This document shows, one piece after another, positions 31,557-44,830 of a stretch of DNA of 64,000 bases. Under the pieces are notes generated by a model that saw only the letters and a program-made list of their open reading frames with translations, had not been told where the DNA came from and made no database searches. The DNA is from Mytilus edulis. Its lineage: Eukaryota > Mollusca > Bivalvia > Mytilida > Mytilidae. The DNA lies in contig NC_092354.1 in the NCBI RefSeq assembly GCF_963676685.1, forward strand, positions 19,660,746 to 19,724,745, written 5' to 3'. The number at the start of each line of letters is the position of its first letter. Position 1 is the stretch's first letter. The position numbers and the translations under genes are program-made.

Positions 31557-31699
31557 CTAAAAAGATATAACTCATATATTACTGTGGATTCCTTGTGTTT
31601 ACAAGTTTTCATGGATTGAGGAAAAATAGTATTCCAATGAATATGCATGATTTCCTTGGTTTTCCAAAGTCTGCAGATCAGTTTATAGGAAATTTCTAC

Positions 31700-32039
31700 T
31701 TCGTTAATTCAGGATTTTGATTTACCCTTGAAATCCATGAATATTGGTATCCAACGAAAAATAATGAATCCTCAGAACGCTCCTTGCCTGTGACAGTGTC
31801 AACTCTGATAATGCGAGGTAAACTTATTGCGAAAAGGTGCGCTTGACTATCTCAATTGACTAGGATTGCCAGTTTTCCTGCTGATAGTCAGAAATTCTTG
31901 CCATTAACAACAATAAACATATTCATAGTACATGGATAGAGAATGAAATATTTCCAACTGGATGTTTAGCATGCAAGCAAAAATCAATCAATTGTTTTAA
32001 TAGCAATACTGTTGCACATGAGTGATTAAGGAATTACAG
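31700..32039. other. Non-coding, nothing recognised
   Basis: Sequence upstream of the last methyltransferase exon seen. No convincing first exon with a Met and a GT donor in matching phase was found here. Confidence 0.4.
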
Positions 32040-32089
32040 AACACCTAAGGGAGTTAGCTCTTTAAAAATCAGTAGAATTTTTTAATCAC

Positions 32090-32120
<31 letters not shown>

Positions 32121-32540
32121 TCTAACATTGTTGGGTTGATGTTTAGACGAGTTATATATATATATACGTCTAAACATCAACCCTACAATGTTAGATCTGT
32201 AAATTTGCTTTCGCAAAGTTTTGGTTATATATATATATATATATATATAAGTACGTCTGAGTCAGTGAAAAGCAAATTTACAGATCTCACATTGTTAGGT
32301 TGATGTTTAGACGAGTTGTATATATATATATATACTTATAGTAATGACAAATCTGAAGCTTCTCAATAATCAAAATTTGTGTTTGGCAACCCATTGAATT
32401 ATTCCTGTAAAATAAGTGGTTCAAATTTCTTTGAATTTTTATATTTTTTTCAACAGGCCAAAGTTAATATTGTGTCAAAATTTTATGTAAATTAAACAAG
32501 CCAAATCTATTTAGGTCAAAATGTTGGGTAGCAGTTGAAG
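32040..32540 (+). mobile_element. Diverged TTAA MITE interrupted by an AT-rich foldback insertion
   Basis: Outer parts (32045-32085 and 32345-32540) follow the MITE at 2624. The middle (about 32090-32335) is an inserted element with arms cagatctaacattgttggg and gttgatgtttagacg inverted around (TA)n, plus a third partial arm at 32278. It is a nested insertion with microsatellite cores. Confidence 0.7.
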
Positions 32541-33319
32541 GGCATTGATGAACTACCGGTTTTACAAAGGCTTAACCGTTTTAACTGAGGTCTACTACAG
32601 GTCTTCAAAACATGTAAAAACAATAATTTAAAAGTGAATTGTATATAACTTTACACTTTAGATTCAATTTTGAATGTAACATGTAACTTGATTGGCCCAA
32701 AGTGTTTTGTCTATCAGCTCATAGACATAATTTTTTGTGACCGTGATGTAGTCAACGTTTTTATAATGATTTACTCCTTAGAAATGGAAATTAGATTAAT
32801 TGATTAGGATTGGCTGAAATCTTTTTTCTGTCTATTCAAAATGGCCTAAAAAATGTGCACACTTTTAAATAACCTGCATAAGTGCACCACATTTTAATGT
32901 TATTTCTTTTTAGACAGGAAAAATATTAAATTCACTCCTTAAATATTAAATAAAACTATTTTGAAAAGATGTTTAAATCTAGCGAAACACTCCAATAATC
33001 TTTTTAATACGAAAAACTATTTTCTAATTCATATTGTATATAAATATGATATCTACATATAATTATATAGGTAAATTGTAAACTTGTGCTTAAACTTTAA
33101 AACTATTTTTTAACATGGCATTTTAATTTGAATGCTCTCATTCAATAAACTTTTTTCTTGAATACATAAAAAAATAAATGTAAAGCATATCATGCATATA
33201 TAAACCATATCTAAAGGTGACATTAACAACTAAAATTAACAAGATGGTTTCTTGTGAAGGATAAACAATTTATCTTAGCTTACATTCTAGAAAATAATTA
33301 TTCCAGCATTATTCTTAAT

Positions 33320-33480
33320 GGAATCTAACGTAACAAAAGGCAATTTGCCACAAGCAAACGGGATCTAGTGTATCAAAAGGCAATTTGCCACTAGCCAATA
33401 TGATCTAGTGTGCCAAAAGGCAATTTGCCACAAGACAATGGGATCTAGTGTATCAAAAGGCAATTTGCCACAGGCACAAT
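33320..33480 (+). repeat. 40-bp tandem repeat covering the start codon of the B-box gene
   Basis: Four copies at 33341, 33381, 33421 and 33461 of a unit including aaaaggcaatttgccacaag and ggatctagtgtat. The last unit gives the reading MGSSVSKGNLPQ; earlier copies have lost the ATG or carry a stop. Confidence 0.88.
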
Positions 33481-34560
33481 GTCCAGTGCAGCCTGTACAA
33501 CAAGCGCAAAATCCAGTGCATGGTGTAAAACAAGCACAACTGCCTGTGCAGTGTGGACTGTGTAAAATTGATCCTCGAGTAAAATGGAAGTGTGTGAATT
33601 GTGATATTTTTTTGTGTATGATGTGTAAAGACACAACGCATTCTAGGAAAGAACATCGTGTTATTGATATTAAGGCAGCAGAATTAAAGATATCTAACGT
33701 TATGAAATATATCACTGACTTTGCAATAAATCACATTGCAGTGTCCTTTGATGGTTCACTATGGATTGGCGATGGGTTTTTCCACGGTGATATAGGGCTG
33801 TTTGATTCTGCTACAGCCCGTACAGGAATACAGAACGTCAAAGTTCAAGGAAACAAATGTAAGGCAATTAATACTTTTAACCTTGAAATTAACTGTATCG
33901 CTTTAACACCGTCCAATGACCTTCTACTGGCTACAAATGAAAACTGCCTGAAACAAATAGCTGCGGGCTCTAAAAAAGTGAAAGATTCTATTTACTGTGT
34001 TAAATCGTTAAAACTAACAACAGTTCATGTATCTAAAGACGGGAGAGTGCTCGTAGGTGGCAAAGAGCCAGAACCTGCATTCATGACAATGATTGTTGCT
34101 ATGGGTACTAATGGCAAACATTTAACAAATTATTACACTGATAAAGATAGAAATTTCTTATTTTAGGGAAAGTATTAATGCTATGACAAGCACCCATAAT
34201 GGAAATATTTTTGCGATAGATAGTTTCGAGAGAGTGGTTGTGCTGGGGAAGATAGAGGTTATCAATATCTATACTGGAGATTCAATCGACGATGATTATG
34301 ATTACAAAAGATTTTCCCCTAACTCCCTAGTAACAACATCGTTAGACAATGTTATTGTTGGTGATTTCCTTTATAGTGATAAATTCCATGTCCTGAACAA
34401 TAGTGGAAATCTACTGACAACTTACGACCCTAGCAATGCCGGGATAGGATATATCACAACTCTTGCAATTACTACAGATGGGCAACTTGATGTACTGTAT
34501 GTTGGATGTGGAGTTAGTATGGGTTCAAACTTTTACAAGATGACTATTGCAGGGTGTTAA
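33438..34560 (+). pseudogene. B-box / NHL-like repeat protein (TRIM-like), frameshifted copy
   Basis: Single-exon gene typical of the large bivalve family with an N-terminal B-box and a C-terminal beta-propeller-like region. From Met at 33438 (Met at 33408 is an in-frame alternative inside the upstream repeat): a Pro/Gln/Val-rich leader, a B-box zinc site CGLCKIDPRVKWKCVNCDIF continuing LCMMCKDTTH, then SFDGSLWIGDG, LTPSNDLLLATNE and DGRVLVGGKE as in propeller repeats. The frame stops at 34164-34166, and the expected continuation SINAMTSTHNGNIFAID appears at once in the +1 frame and runs through NNSGNLLTTYD to 34560. The usual second B-box and coiled coil are absent. An out-of-frame deletion of a few codons is the simplest reading. 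Assembly error or a still expressed truncated protein are alternatives. Confidence 0.72.
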
Positions 34561-34726
34561 AATTATTATTACAACTTTATTTTTCGTAGATATCTTTTAA
34601 ACTCTTTTGATAAATTCTGAACAATTTTCAAGGCATTTGCTTCTCAATTTTACTCTAAATAATAACATGAATAAGAACATGTCAAACATTATTCTTATCT
34701 TTCTTGAGTAGTTTTGCATTGGCGGA

Positions 34727-34870
34727 TCCAGGGGGGTTCCGGGGTTGCAACCCCCCTTTTTTTGGCCGATCAATGCATTTGAATGGGTATATATATAGTT
34801 GGAACCCACCTTTATCCTGGGTTGGGACCCCCCCTTTTTAAAATGGCTGGATCCTCCCCTGTTTTGCTTC
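34727..34870. repeat. Fragment of a 'ggatccaggggg' type MITE
   Basis: The segment has a left end ggcggatccagggggg and an inverted ggctggatcctcccct near 34843-34860, with paired G-runs and C-runs inside. I recall this terminus type from many invertebrate MITEs. Confidence 0.5.
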
Positions 34871-34874
34871 ACAA

Positions 34875-36734
34875 AAAGTCCTCAAATAGAGCATTTGCAA
34901 CTTGAATTGAGAAAGACTCTATACAAGTCAAATTTTAAAAGGTATCCTGTCAACAACTTTGCACAAGTCGCCACAAGTACTTGTTACAAAAAATCTACTG
35001 CACAAGTATTCACAGGTGTAGTCAGTGTACGTAAATAATGCACCTTCTCTCAAAACGTCATCACTGGCCATGCTGTTACAGTAATATGTCACTCCTGAGT
35101 GCTGTCAGGTCTTTGAATTGTGGAAAACAGCTATTAAAAGTTCAGTTCCAAAACAAAATTTCTTGAGGACTTTGAACTTAGTAATTTTCAAGTCAATTCC
35201 GGATTGACAAGAAAGTTATGCGGATATATTTGAAACTCGTTTTCCAATACTACTTACTATAAGTTTATTATAAACAGTAGTCTCAGATTTGATTGATCTT
35301 AATAAATTTAACCTTTTGATTCAGGGTTGGGCTTTTTCGTGCATTCAGATATTATAAAAACATCTTTCTGTGAACTTTTTTTGTCAAACTTTTGTTGATC
35401 CCCCTTTTAATATAATACGTTAAAAGTTCAATTCATGATTTATTGTGTTTTTTTAATCTTAATATACGACTACAATGAATAACAGTAGTTTATGCAAGTA
35501 TTTGTATATTCTTCGCTTTACGCTCGAGTCATGCTTCAGTGATTCCCTTTATAATCAACCAAATCTTCCTCACAAAAGCTGAAAAGGGGGAGTTGACTGA
35601 CGATTTCGGCCCTGTGGAATTATTTGTAGATCTTTGTCTTGTTAATAATTGCTTTTTTAAACCCATGCCACATAGAAGATCATAGAAAGAAGCATAGAAC
35701 GTCTGTGTAGTACTGATTCACGACACTGAGACAACCACCACATTGTTGATGGCTGCTTGCGGCCGGCACAAAGACAAACCGTAGTGAACATACAAGTTTG
35801 TTTCTTATTCTAGTATAAATAGACGTATCATGTACAGTAAATCTTTTATTCATCTCCGAATTATTTTCAAAATGTGATATTCGACCGCCAAATTGGCGTC
35901 ACAAATACAATAAAATGTTCGTATTTATGCTGAATTGAATCACCCTATCATATCCAGTCACTGGACAAAATTCTTCACAATTCATAACAACCAATCGATC
36001 TCTTCAACTAAACTTGATAAATCTGACTTATTGTGATTAAGTTGATAAATGTGATAAATGTATAATTACCCTTTGTCGCACTACAATTAATGTTCGTCCA
36101 TTTCACATATAATGCAAACGTTTTTTTAATATATATTGTTGCATTATAAATTTCACAGCATAGTTTCAATATATTATCATATACAATAGAATGTTATTAA
36201 ATTACAAAAAATAGTCACAAGGCGAAAAATCATCAGTGCATTGAAGATATTAATGTGCAAATAGTGCAAAATAAAGGACAAAAAAATAAGAGAAAATAAG
36301 TGGTTAAAATATGAAGAATAGAGAATGGCTTTCTGAAATCAGAGACATATAATTCAATTGTAGCATATGTCTCTGATTAAATATAAATAAAGTAAAGAAT
36401 AGAATAGAGAAAAGGGTCTCAAAGTTAATCATTTAGTAACAATAATGTAAGACCCCTAATACAGATCCTTATTTTTGGCAGACTGCACCACAAAGACCAG
36501 AATTAGGGTGTAGAATAATTGGCAAAAAATAAAGTATAAGTATTAAGAAAACAGAGAAATGGTCTAAACATTATTAATTGTTACTTTGTTTAACGTCCAG
36601 TGGCAAATTCAGGACGAAACTAAACATGAAATCTAGTTCGAATCACTAATATAAGAATTAAAAAGAATCTTTAAATGTAATGTGATAAGTCAGTATCAAT
36701 GAAAAAGTTCTGCGTTTCAATTCTACATTTTCAA
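34875..36734. other. Intergenic DNA, nothing recognised
   Basis: No coding segment or clear repeat. The only structure noted is a short inverted match agagacatataattcaattg / caattgtagcatatgtctct near 36345-36375. Confidence 0.45.
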
Positions 36735-39700
36735 CAGGAACTGATCACCCTTTCAGAACACCAGTCATATACGCAAGGAACTGCCGGTCATTCCAGAGCA
36801 CACGACATTTATAGCAAGAACTATTGACTATTCCAAAGCACATCATTTTGACATGACATTCAAATGAACGCTCGGTTGACCCTTTCAGAGTACAAGTCAT
36901 TTACATCCGGTACTGCTGGCCCTTCAATAGAGACCATTAAATAGACAGTAGGAACCTCCCATCCTTCCAGAGCACATGCCATATACAGTACGAGTTGTTA
37001 GCCCTTAGAGAACATGAAATTTACAGCAGGAACTCATGACACTTCCAGATCACATGACATTTACAGTAGGAACTGTTTACCCTTCTAGAGCACATGACAT
37101 TTACAACAGGAACTGTTGACCCCAGACCACATTACATTTACAGCAGAAACTATTGACCCTTCCAGAGCACATGACATTTACATCAGGAACTACTGACCCT
37201 TCCAGAGCACATGACATTTACAGCATGAACTGTTTATCCTTCCAGAGCACGTGATATTTACAGCAGGAACTGATGACCCTTCCAGAGCACATGACATTTA
37301 CATCAGGAACTACTGACCCTTCCAGAGCACATGACATATACAGCAGGAACTGATGACTCTTCTAGAGCACATGACATTTACAGCAGGAACTGTTTATTCT
37401 TCAAGAGCATAAAACATTTACAACAGGAACTGTGAACCCTTCCAGAGCACATGACATTGACAGCAATAATTGACGACACTTCCAGAGCACATGACATTAA
37501 CAGCAGGAACTGTTGACCCTTCCAGAGCACATGACATTTACAGCAGGAACTATTGACCCTTCCAGAGCACATGAAATTTACAACCCGAACTGTGAACCCT
37601 TCCAGAGCACATGACATTTACAGCAGTAACTGACGACCCTTCCAGAGCACATGACATTAATAGCAGGAACTGTTGACCCTACCAGAGCACATGACATTTA
37701 CAGTAGGAACTATTGACCCTTCCAGAGCACATGCCATTTACAATAGAAACTGTTGACCCTTCCAGAGCACATGACATTTACAACAGGAACTGTCGACCCT
37801 TCCAGAGCACATGACATTTACAGCAGGAACTATTGACCCTTCCAGAGCACATGACATTTACATCAGGAACTGTTATCTTTTCCAGAGCACATGACATATA
37901 CAGCAGAAACTGATGACTCTTCCAGAGCACATGACTTTTACATCAGGAATTGTTGACCCTTCCAGAGCACATGACATTTACAGCATGAACTGTTGACCCT
38001 TCCAGAGCACATGACATCTACATCAGGAACTACTGACCCTTCCAGAGCACATGACATATACAGCAGAAACTGATGACTCTTCCAGAGCACATGACATTTA
38101 CATCAGGAATTGTTTACCCTTCCAGAGCACATGACATTTACAGCAGGAACTATTGACCCTTCCAGAGCACATGACATTTACATCAGGAACTGTTTACTTT
38201 TCCAGAGCACATGACATATACAGCAGAAACTGATGACTCTTCCAGAGCACATGACATTTACATCAGGAATTGTTGACCCTTCCAGAGCACATGACATTTA
38301 CATCAGGAACTGTTTACTTTTCCAGAGCACATGACATATACAGCAGAAACTGATGACTCTTCCAGAGCACATGACATTTACATCAGGAATTGTTGACCCT
38401 TCCAGAGCACATGACATTTACAGCAGTAACTGACGACCCTTCCAGAGCACATGACATTTACAGCAGGAACTATTGACCCTTCCAGAGCACATGACATTTA
38501 CATCAGGAACTGTTTACTTTTCCAGAGCACATGACATATACAGCAGAAACTGATGACTCTTCCAGAGCACATGACATTTACATCAGGAATTGTTGACACT
38601 TCCAGAGCACATGACATTTACAGCAGTAACTGACGACCCTTCCAGAGCACATGACATTTACAGCAGGAACTATTGACCCTTCCAGAGCACATGACATTTA
38701 CATCAGGAATTGTTGACCCTTCCAGAGCACATGACATTTACAGCAGTAACTGACGACCCTTCCAGAGCACATGACATTTACAGCATGAACTGTTGATCCT
38801 TCCAGAGCACATGACATTTACATCAGGAACTACTGACCCTTCCAGAGGACATGACATTTACAGCAGGAAGTATTGACCCTTCCAGAGCACATGACATATA
38901 CAGCAGGAACTGATGACTCTTCTAGAGCACATGACATTTACAGCAGGAACTGTTTATTCTTCAAGAGCATAAAACATTTACAACAGGAACTGTTGACCCT
39001 TCCAGAGCACATGACATTGACAGCAATAACTGACGACACTTCCAGAGCACATGACATTAACAGCAGGAACTGTTTACCCTTCCAGAGCACATGACATTGA
39101 CAGCAATAACTGACGACACTTCCAGAGCACATGACATTAACAGCAGGAACTGTGAACCCTTCCAGAGCACATGACATTGACAGCAATAACTGACGACACT
39201 TCCAGAGCACATGACATTAACAGCAGGAACTGTTTACCCTTCCAGAGCACATGACATTTACAGCATGAACTGTTTACTTTTCCAGAGCACATGACATATA
39301 CAGCAGAAACTGATGACTCTTCCAGAGCACATGACATTTACATCAGGAATTGTTGACCCTTCCAGAGCACATGACATTTACAGCAGGAACTGTTTACTTT
39401 TCCAGAGCACATGACATATACAGCAGAAACTGATGACTCTTCCAGAGCACATGACATTCACATCAGGAATTGTTGACCCTTCCAGAGCACATGACATTTA
39501 CAGCAGTAACTGACGACCCTTCCAGAGCACATGACATTTACAGCAGGAACTATTGACCCTTCCAGAGCACATGACATTTACATCAGGAACTGTTTACCCT
39601 TCCAGAGCACATGACATTTACAGCAGTAACTGACGACCCTTCCAGAGCACATGACATTTACAGCATGAACTGTTGATCGTTCCAGAGCACATGACATTTA

Positions 39701-41250
39701 AATCAGGAACTACTGACCCTTCCAGAGCACATGACATTTACAGCAGGAACTATTGACTCTTCCAGAGCACATGACATTTACATCAGGAATTGTTGACCCT
39801 TCCAGAGCACATGACATTTACAGCAGGAACTGTCGACCCTTCCAGAGCACATGACATTTACAGCATGAACTGTTGATCCTTCAAGAGCACATGACATTTA
39901 CAGCAGGAACTATTGACCCTTCCAGAGCACATGACATTTACATCAGGAATTGTTGACCCTTCCAGAGCACATGGCATTTACATCAGGAACTACTGACCCT
40001 TCCAGAGCACATGACATTTACAGCATGAACTGTTTATCCTTCCAGAGCACATGACATTTACATCAGGAACTACTGACCCTTCCAGAGCACATGACATTTA
40101 CAGCAGGAACTGTCGACCCTTCCAGAGCACATGACATTTACATCAGGAACTACTGACCCTTCCAGAGCACATGACATTTACAGCAGGAAGTATTGACCCT
40201 TCCAGAGCACATGACATCTACATCAGGAACTACTGACCCTTCCAGAGCACATGACATATACAGCAGGAACTGATGACCCTTCCAGAGCACATGACATTTA
40301 CATCAGGAACTACTGACCCTTCCAGAGCACATGACATATACAGCAGGAACTGATGACCCTTCCATAGCACATGACATTTACAACAGGAACTGTTGACCCT
40401 TCCAGAGCACATGACATATACAGCAGGAACTGTTGACCCTTCCAGAGCACATGACATATACAGCAGGAACTGATGACCCTTCCAGAGCACATGACATTTA
40501 CATCAGAAACTGATGACCCTTCCAGAGCACATGACATTTACAGCAGGAACTGTTGACCCTTCTAGAGCACATGACATTTACAGCAGGAACTGTTGACCCT
40601 TCCAGAGCATAAAACATTTACAACAGGAACTGTGAACCCTTCCAGAGCACATGACATTGACAGCAATAACTGACGACACTTCCAGAGCACATGACATTAA
40701 CAGCAGGAACTGTTTACCCTTCCAAAGCACATGACATTTACAGCAGGAACTATTGACCCTTCTAGAGCACATGAAATTTACAACATGAACTGTTGACCCT
40801 TCCAGAGCACATGACATTTACAGCAGTAACTGACGACCCTTCCAGAGCACATGACATTAATAGCAGGAACTGTTGACCCTACCAGAGCACATGCCATTTA
40901 CAATAGAAACTGTTGACCCTTCCAGAGCACATGACATTTACAACAGGAACTGTTGACCCTTCCAGAGCACATGACATATACAGCAGGAACTGATGACCCT
41001 TCCAGAGCACATGACATTTACAGCAGGAACTGTTGACCCTTCCAGAGCACATGACATTTACAACAGGAACTGTTGACCCTTCCAGAGCACATGACATTTA
41101 CAACAGAAACTGTCAACCCTTCTAGAGCACATGACATTTACAACAGGAACTGATGACCCTTCCAGAGCACATGACATTTACAGCAGGAACTGTTGACCCT
41201 TCCAGAAAATAATGACATTTACAATTGGAACTGTTTACCCTTCCAGAGCC
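36735..41250. repeat. 40-bp minisatellite, about 110 units
   Basis: The unit is ccttccagagcacatgacat followed by ttacagcaggaactgttgac. It starts with diverged units near 36735 and becomes highly regular from about 37140; it decays again after 41205. Variants (catcaggaactac, cagcagaaactgatgac, cagcagtaactgacgac) recur in blocks, showing segmental duplication inside the array. As 40 is not a multiple of three, open frames are short (up to 90 codons) and meaningless. Confidence 0.95.
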
Positions 41251-41411
41251 AGATTCTCAGGCGAAAAGCACAACCCTTGCAAGAAAAATTGACAATCCTA
41301 GTCATTCAAACTTGCAGTCAAACACACCTGCCATGTTCGTGTTTGAACTCAAAGCTTCCCTGTGGTCAGACTAGCACTGCTTTTGCCACTGAGCACCCAT
41401 GGTCTGCTTTA

Positions 41412-41675
41412 GGGAGCTACCATTTGATTTTTATGGGGGGGGGGGGGGGGGGCTAGGATGAAATTTGAAAAAAATAGGCAGGACAGGAGTTTTGAGTAAA
41501 AAAAAAAGGCAGGATGAGACACTTGCAAAAAATAAAAGTCAGGACGACAATTTAGGTAAAAAAAAGTCAGGATAAACTAAAAAAAAAAAAAGGCAGGACC
41601 GAACAGAGTGAAAAATAAAAAGGCAGGACAAAATTTTCATCCAAGCCCCCCCATAAAAATCAAATGGTAGCTCCC
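41412..41675. mobile_element. PIF/Harbinger-like MITE, copy 1
   Basis: 264 bp with inverted termini GGGAGCTACCATTTGATTTT / AAAATCAAATGGTAGCTCCC and TTA on both sides, consistent with a TWA target duplication. The interior alternates aggcaggac segments and A-runs. Confidence 0.85.
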
Positions 41676-41739
41676 TTAGAAATTATGTTGATTAATCTTT
41701 ATTTCTGTGTTTGTAGTGTTTATTTCAATGTGGTTTATT

Positions 41740-42060
41740 CTTTATTAAAACTGAAAACTTTGCAATTTTCTAAATAAAAAAGGGATATTAAACTCATATT
41801 GCCAAAAATTTATACACTGTCAGTGTGTTGTGGAATTAAGAATTTGAATGAAGTAAAAATGAAATCAGAATGAGGAACTGAAAAAAAATTTGCAATTTTC
41901 CAAGTTATTAAGAGGCATAACTCAACAGTTCTGTATGTAATTTTGTTTTTTTAGCATTGAGTAATGGATTATGAGTTCACTTGTAAATTCGTGTTGATTT
42001 ATCTTTATTTTACTGTGTAGTGTTTATAGAAATGTTGTTCATTTTTTATTCAATTGGCAA
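41740..42060. repeat. Diverged 'gaggcataactc' repeats
   Basis: Weak similarity to the array at 44180-44830 (shared tttgcaattttcaagttatt-like and agaggcataactc stretches). Confidence 0.45.
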
Positions 42061-42084
42061 TTGTATTGTCTGTTTTTAATTCTA

Positions 42085-43030
42085 AACAAGAATGTGTCCA
42101 AAGTACACGGATGCCCCACTTGCACTATCCTTTACCATGTTCCATGGACCGTGAAATTGGGTAATAATCTAATTTGGCATTAAAATTAGAAAGATTATAC
42201 TATAGGGAACATATGTACTAAGTTTCAAGTTAATTGGACTTCAATTTTATCAAAAACTACCTTGACCAAAAACATTAACCTGAAACTCCCACTTTCGTTT
42301 TCTAAGTTTAGTGGACCGTGAAATTGGGGTCAAAAGTCTAATTTGGCTTTTAAATTAAAAAAGATCATATCATAAGCAACAAGTTTACTAAGTTTCAAGT
42401 TGATTGGACACCAGCTTCATCAAAAACTACCTTGACCAAAAACTTTAACCTGAAACTCCCACTGTCATTTTCTATGTTCAGTGGACCGTGAAATTGGGGT
42501 CAAAAGTCTAATTTGGCTTTAAAATTAGAAAGATCATATCATAAGCAACAAGTGTACTAAGTTTCAAGTTGATTGGACTTCAGCTTCATCAAAAACTACC
42601 TTGACCAAAAACTTTAACCTGAAACTCCCACTTTCATTTTCTATGTTCAGTGGACCGTGAAAGTGGGGTCAAAAGTCTAATTTGGCTTTAAAATTAGAAA
42701 GATCATATCATAAGCAACAAGTGTACTAAGTTTCAAGTTGATTGGACTTCAGCTTCATCAAAAACTACCTTGACCAAAAACTTTAACCTGAAACTCCCAC
42801 TTTCATTTTCTATGTTCAGTGGACTGTGAAATTGGGGTCAAAAGTCTAATTTGGCTTTAAAATTAAAAAGATCATATCATAAGCAACAAGTTTACTAAGT
42901 TTCAAGTTGATTGGACTTCAGCTTCATCGAAAACTACCTTGACCAAAAACTTTAACCTGGACGGACGGACAAACAGAGCCACAGACCAGAAAACATAATG
43001 CCCCTCTACTATCGTAGGTGGGGCATATAA
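42085..43030 (+). repeat. 169-bp tandem array within the 'acaagaatgtgtcc' repeat
   Basis: The left end is acaagaatgtgtccaaagta. A 169-170-bp unit (markers tgaaactcccactttcattt at about 42281, 42451, 42620 and 42789) is repeated four to five times. The right end is acggacggacaaacag and atcgtaggtggggcata. Confidence 0.88.
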
Positions 43031-43167
43031 AATATTGTTTTATAATTTTCCATTGGTGAATTCTTAATTACTTCAGAAATCTACATCAAATCAAAACCCT
43101 ATAAAAGGCAAAATACTGGCCTTTATGTTCTTGTTCGTCTACTCAAACGATCATAAAATATTTATAA

Positions 43168-43628
43168 ACAAGAATGTGTCCATAGTACACGGATGCCCCA
43201 CTCGCACTATCATTTTCTATGTTTAGTGGACCGTGTAATTGGAATAAATTCTCTAATTTGGCATTAAAATTAGAAAGATCATATCATAGGGCACATGTAT
43301 ACTAAGTTTGAAGTCGATTGGACTTCAACTTCATCAAAAACTATCTTGACCAAAAACTTTAACCTGAACTTCGCACTATCATTTTCTTTGTTCAGTGGAC
43401 CATGAAATAGGGGTCAAAACTATATTTTGGCATTAAAATTAGAAAGATCATATCATGGGGAACATGTGTAATAAGTTTCAAATTGATTGAACTTCAACTT
43501 CTTCAAAAACTACCTTGACCAAAAACTTTAACCTGAGGCGAACTGACGCACAGACGGACTAACAAACGAACGGAGGCACAGACCAGAAAACATAATGTCC
43601 CTTTACTATCGTAGGTGGGGCATAATAA
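43168..43628 (+). repeat. 'acaagaatgtgtcc' repeat, two-unit copy
   Basis: Same left and right ends as the copy at 42085, but only about two internal units. It shows the array size varies between copies. Confidence 0.85.
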
Positions 43629-44179
43629 AAACCAAACACTATTTGGGATATCAGCTTGTCTGGACAGTACAGTTAAGCATCAAATGTTCGGCCATATTGA
43701 AGAGAAATGACCAGACTTAACTGTCCTAAGGCAAGCGTCAAATGACACATAATTACACACAGATTTACCGTTACAATACTTGAATATTAATAAATACATA
43801 TGCACTGCCCAACATTTTGATGAATTGGCAAGGATAATAAACAAAAATAATGAGTAGTTTCGAATTTTATTTTCGATCTATTCAAGATCATTATAAAAGT
43901 AAAATAACTTTATGTAATTAAAATGAACAAAAACAACAACATTCCAAACAACATAATAAACAAAAATTAAAGCACTATAATAAATTTCACTTCATTGTAA
44001 ATCAAATTTTTACTCAAAATCCCTAAATATACATATACATGTATTTTAATATGTAAATTTGTTATACAAGTCACTAGACAAGAGCAATCATATAGCTCGA
44101 TAATACTGTTGGTACTAGAAAAACTAGAAAAAGGTTATACTTTCAATCCATATATCTAAAATAAAAGAATAATGCGTCT

Positions 44180-44830
44180 GAAGACTTGAATGCCCCAACT
44201 CCGGCATTGCAATTTTTCAACTTAAAAAGGGAAAACTTTTAAAACAGTTAATGATTAACTGCCCATATTTTAACTTGGTCTGTTTATTGGTGTTCTCAGC
44301 ATTGTGTAAGAGTTTCATGGAATTTGAATGAAACAAACTTAAGCAAGAGTTCAGAAACTGAAAAAAAAAAATCCAAATTATGAAGGGGCATAACTCTATA
44401 ACAGTTGATAACATGTTGCCCAAATTTAAACTCTGTTTGTGTGTTGGGGTTTCAAGCATTGTGTATGATCTCAAATTATTTGGATGAAGCAAATTTAAGT
44501 AAGAGTGTTGAAATTGCAACTTTTCAAGATATTAAGGGGCATAACTCTAGAACAGTAATTGACTTGCTGCCCAAATTTTGGTTTTTAGTATAGAGTAATA
44601 GAATACAAGTTCCATTAAGTTTGGAGAAAGAAAACTTCAGTAGGATTGTAGAAATTTAAAAATTAAGAATTTTATAAGTTATAAAGGGGCATAACTCTAA
44701 AATGGTATTAAATTGGCACCCTGCCAAAATTTGAATTCTCTGCAAGTTTTGGTTCTTAGAATTGAGTATGAGTTTCATAAAATTTGGAAGAAGAAAACTT
44801 AAGCTGGTCTGTGGAAATGAAAATAGGACA
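44180..44830. repeat. ~145-bp tandem repeat with 'ggggcataactct'
   Basis: The marker ggggcataactct recurs near 44383, 44535 and 44686 within diverged units. No coding sequence is seen, although short ORFs cross it. Confidence 0.75.

Noticed and set aside
31418-31648. Minus-strand frame with Met near 31648 as the methyltransferase start
   Set aside because: It is in a different frame from the exon's VRTNLEAW reading and lacks family similarity upstream of the acceptor at 31557.
37378-41097. Minus-strand frames of the type MSCALEG in the 40-bp array
   Set aside because: Short, overlapping and frame-cycling products of a period not divisible by three.
36735-41250. CRISPR array
   Set aside because: Units are contiguous 40-bp repeats without unique spacers, in animal DNA with no cas genes.
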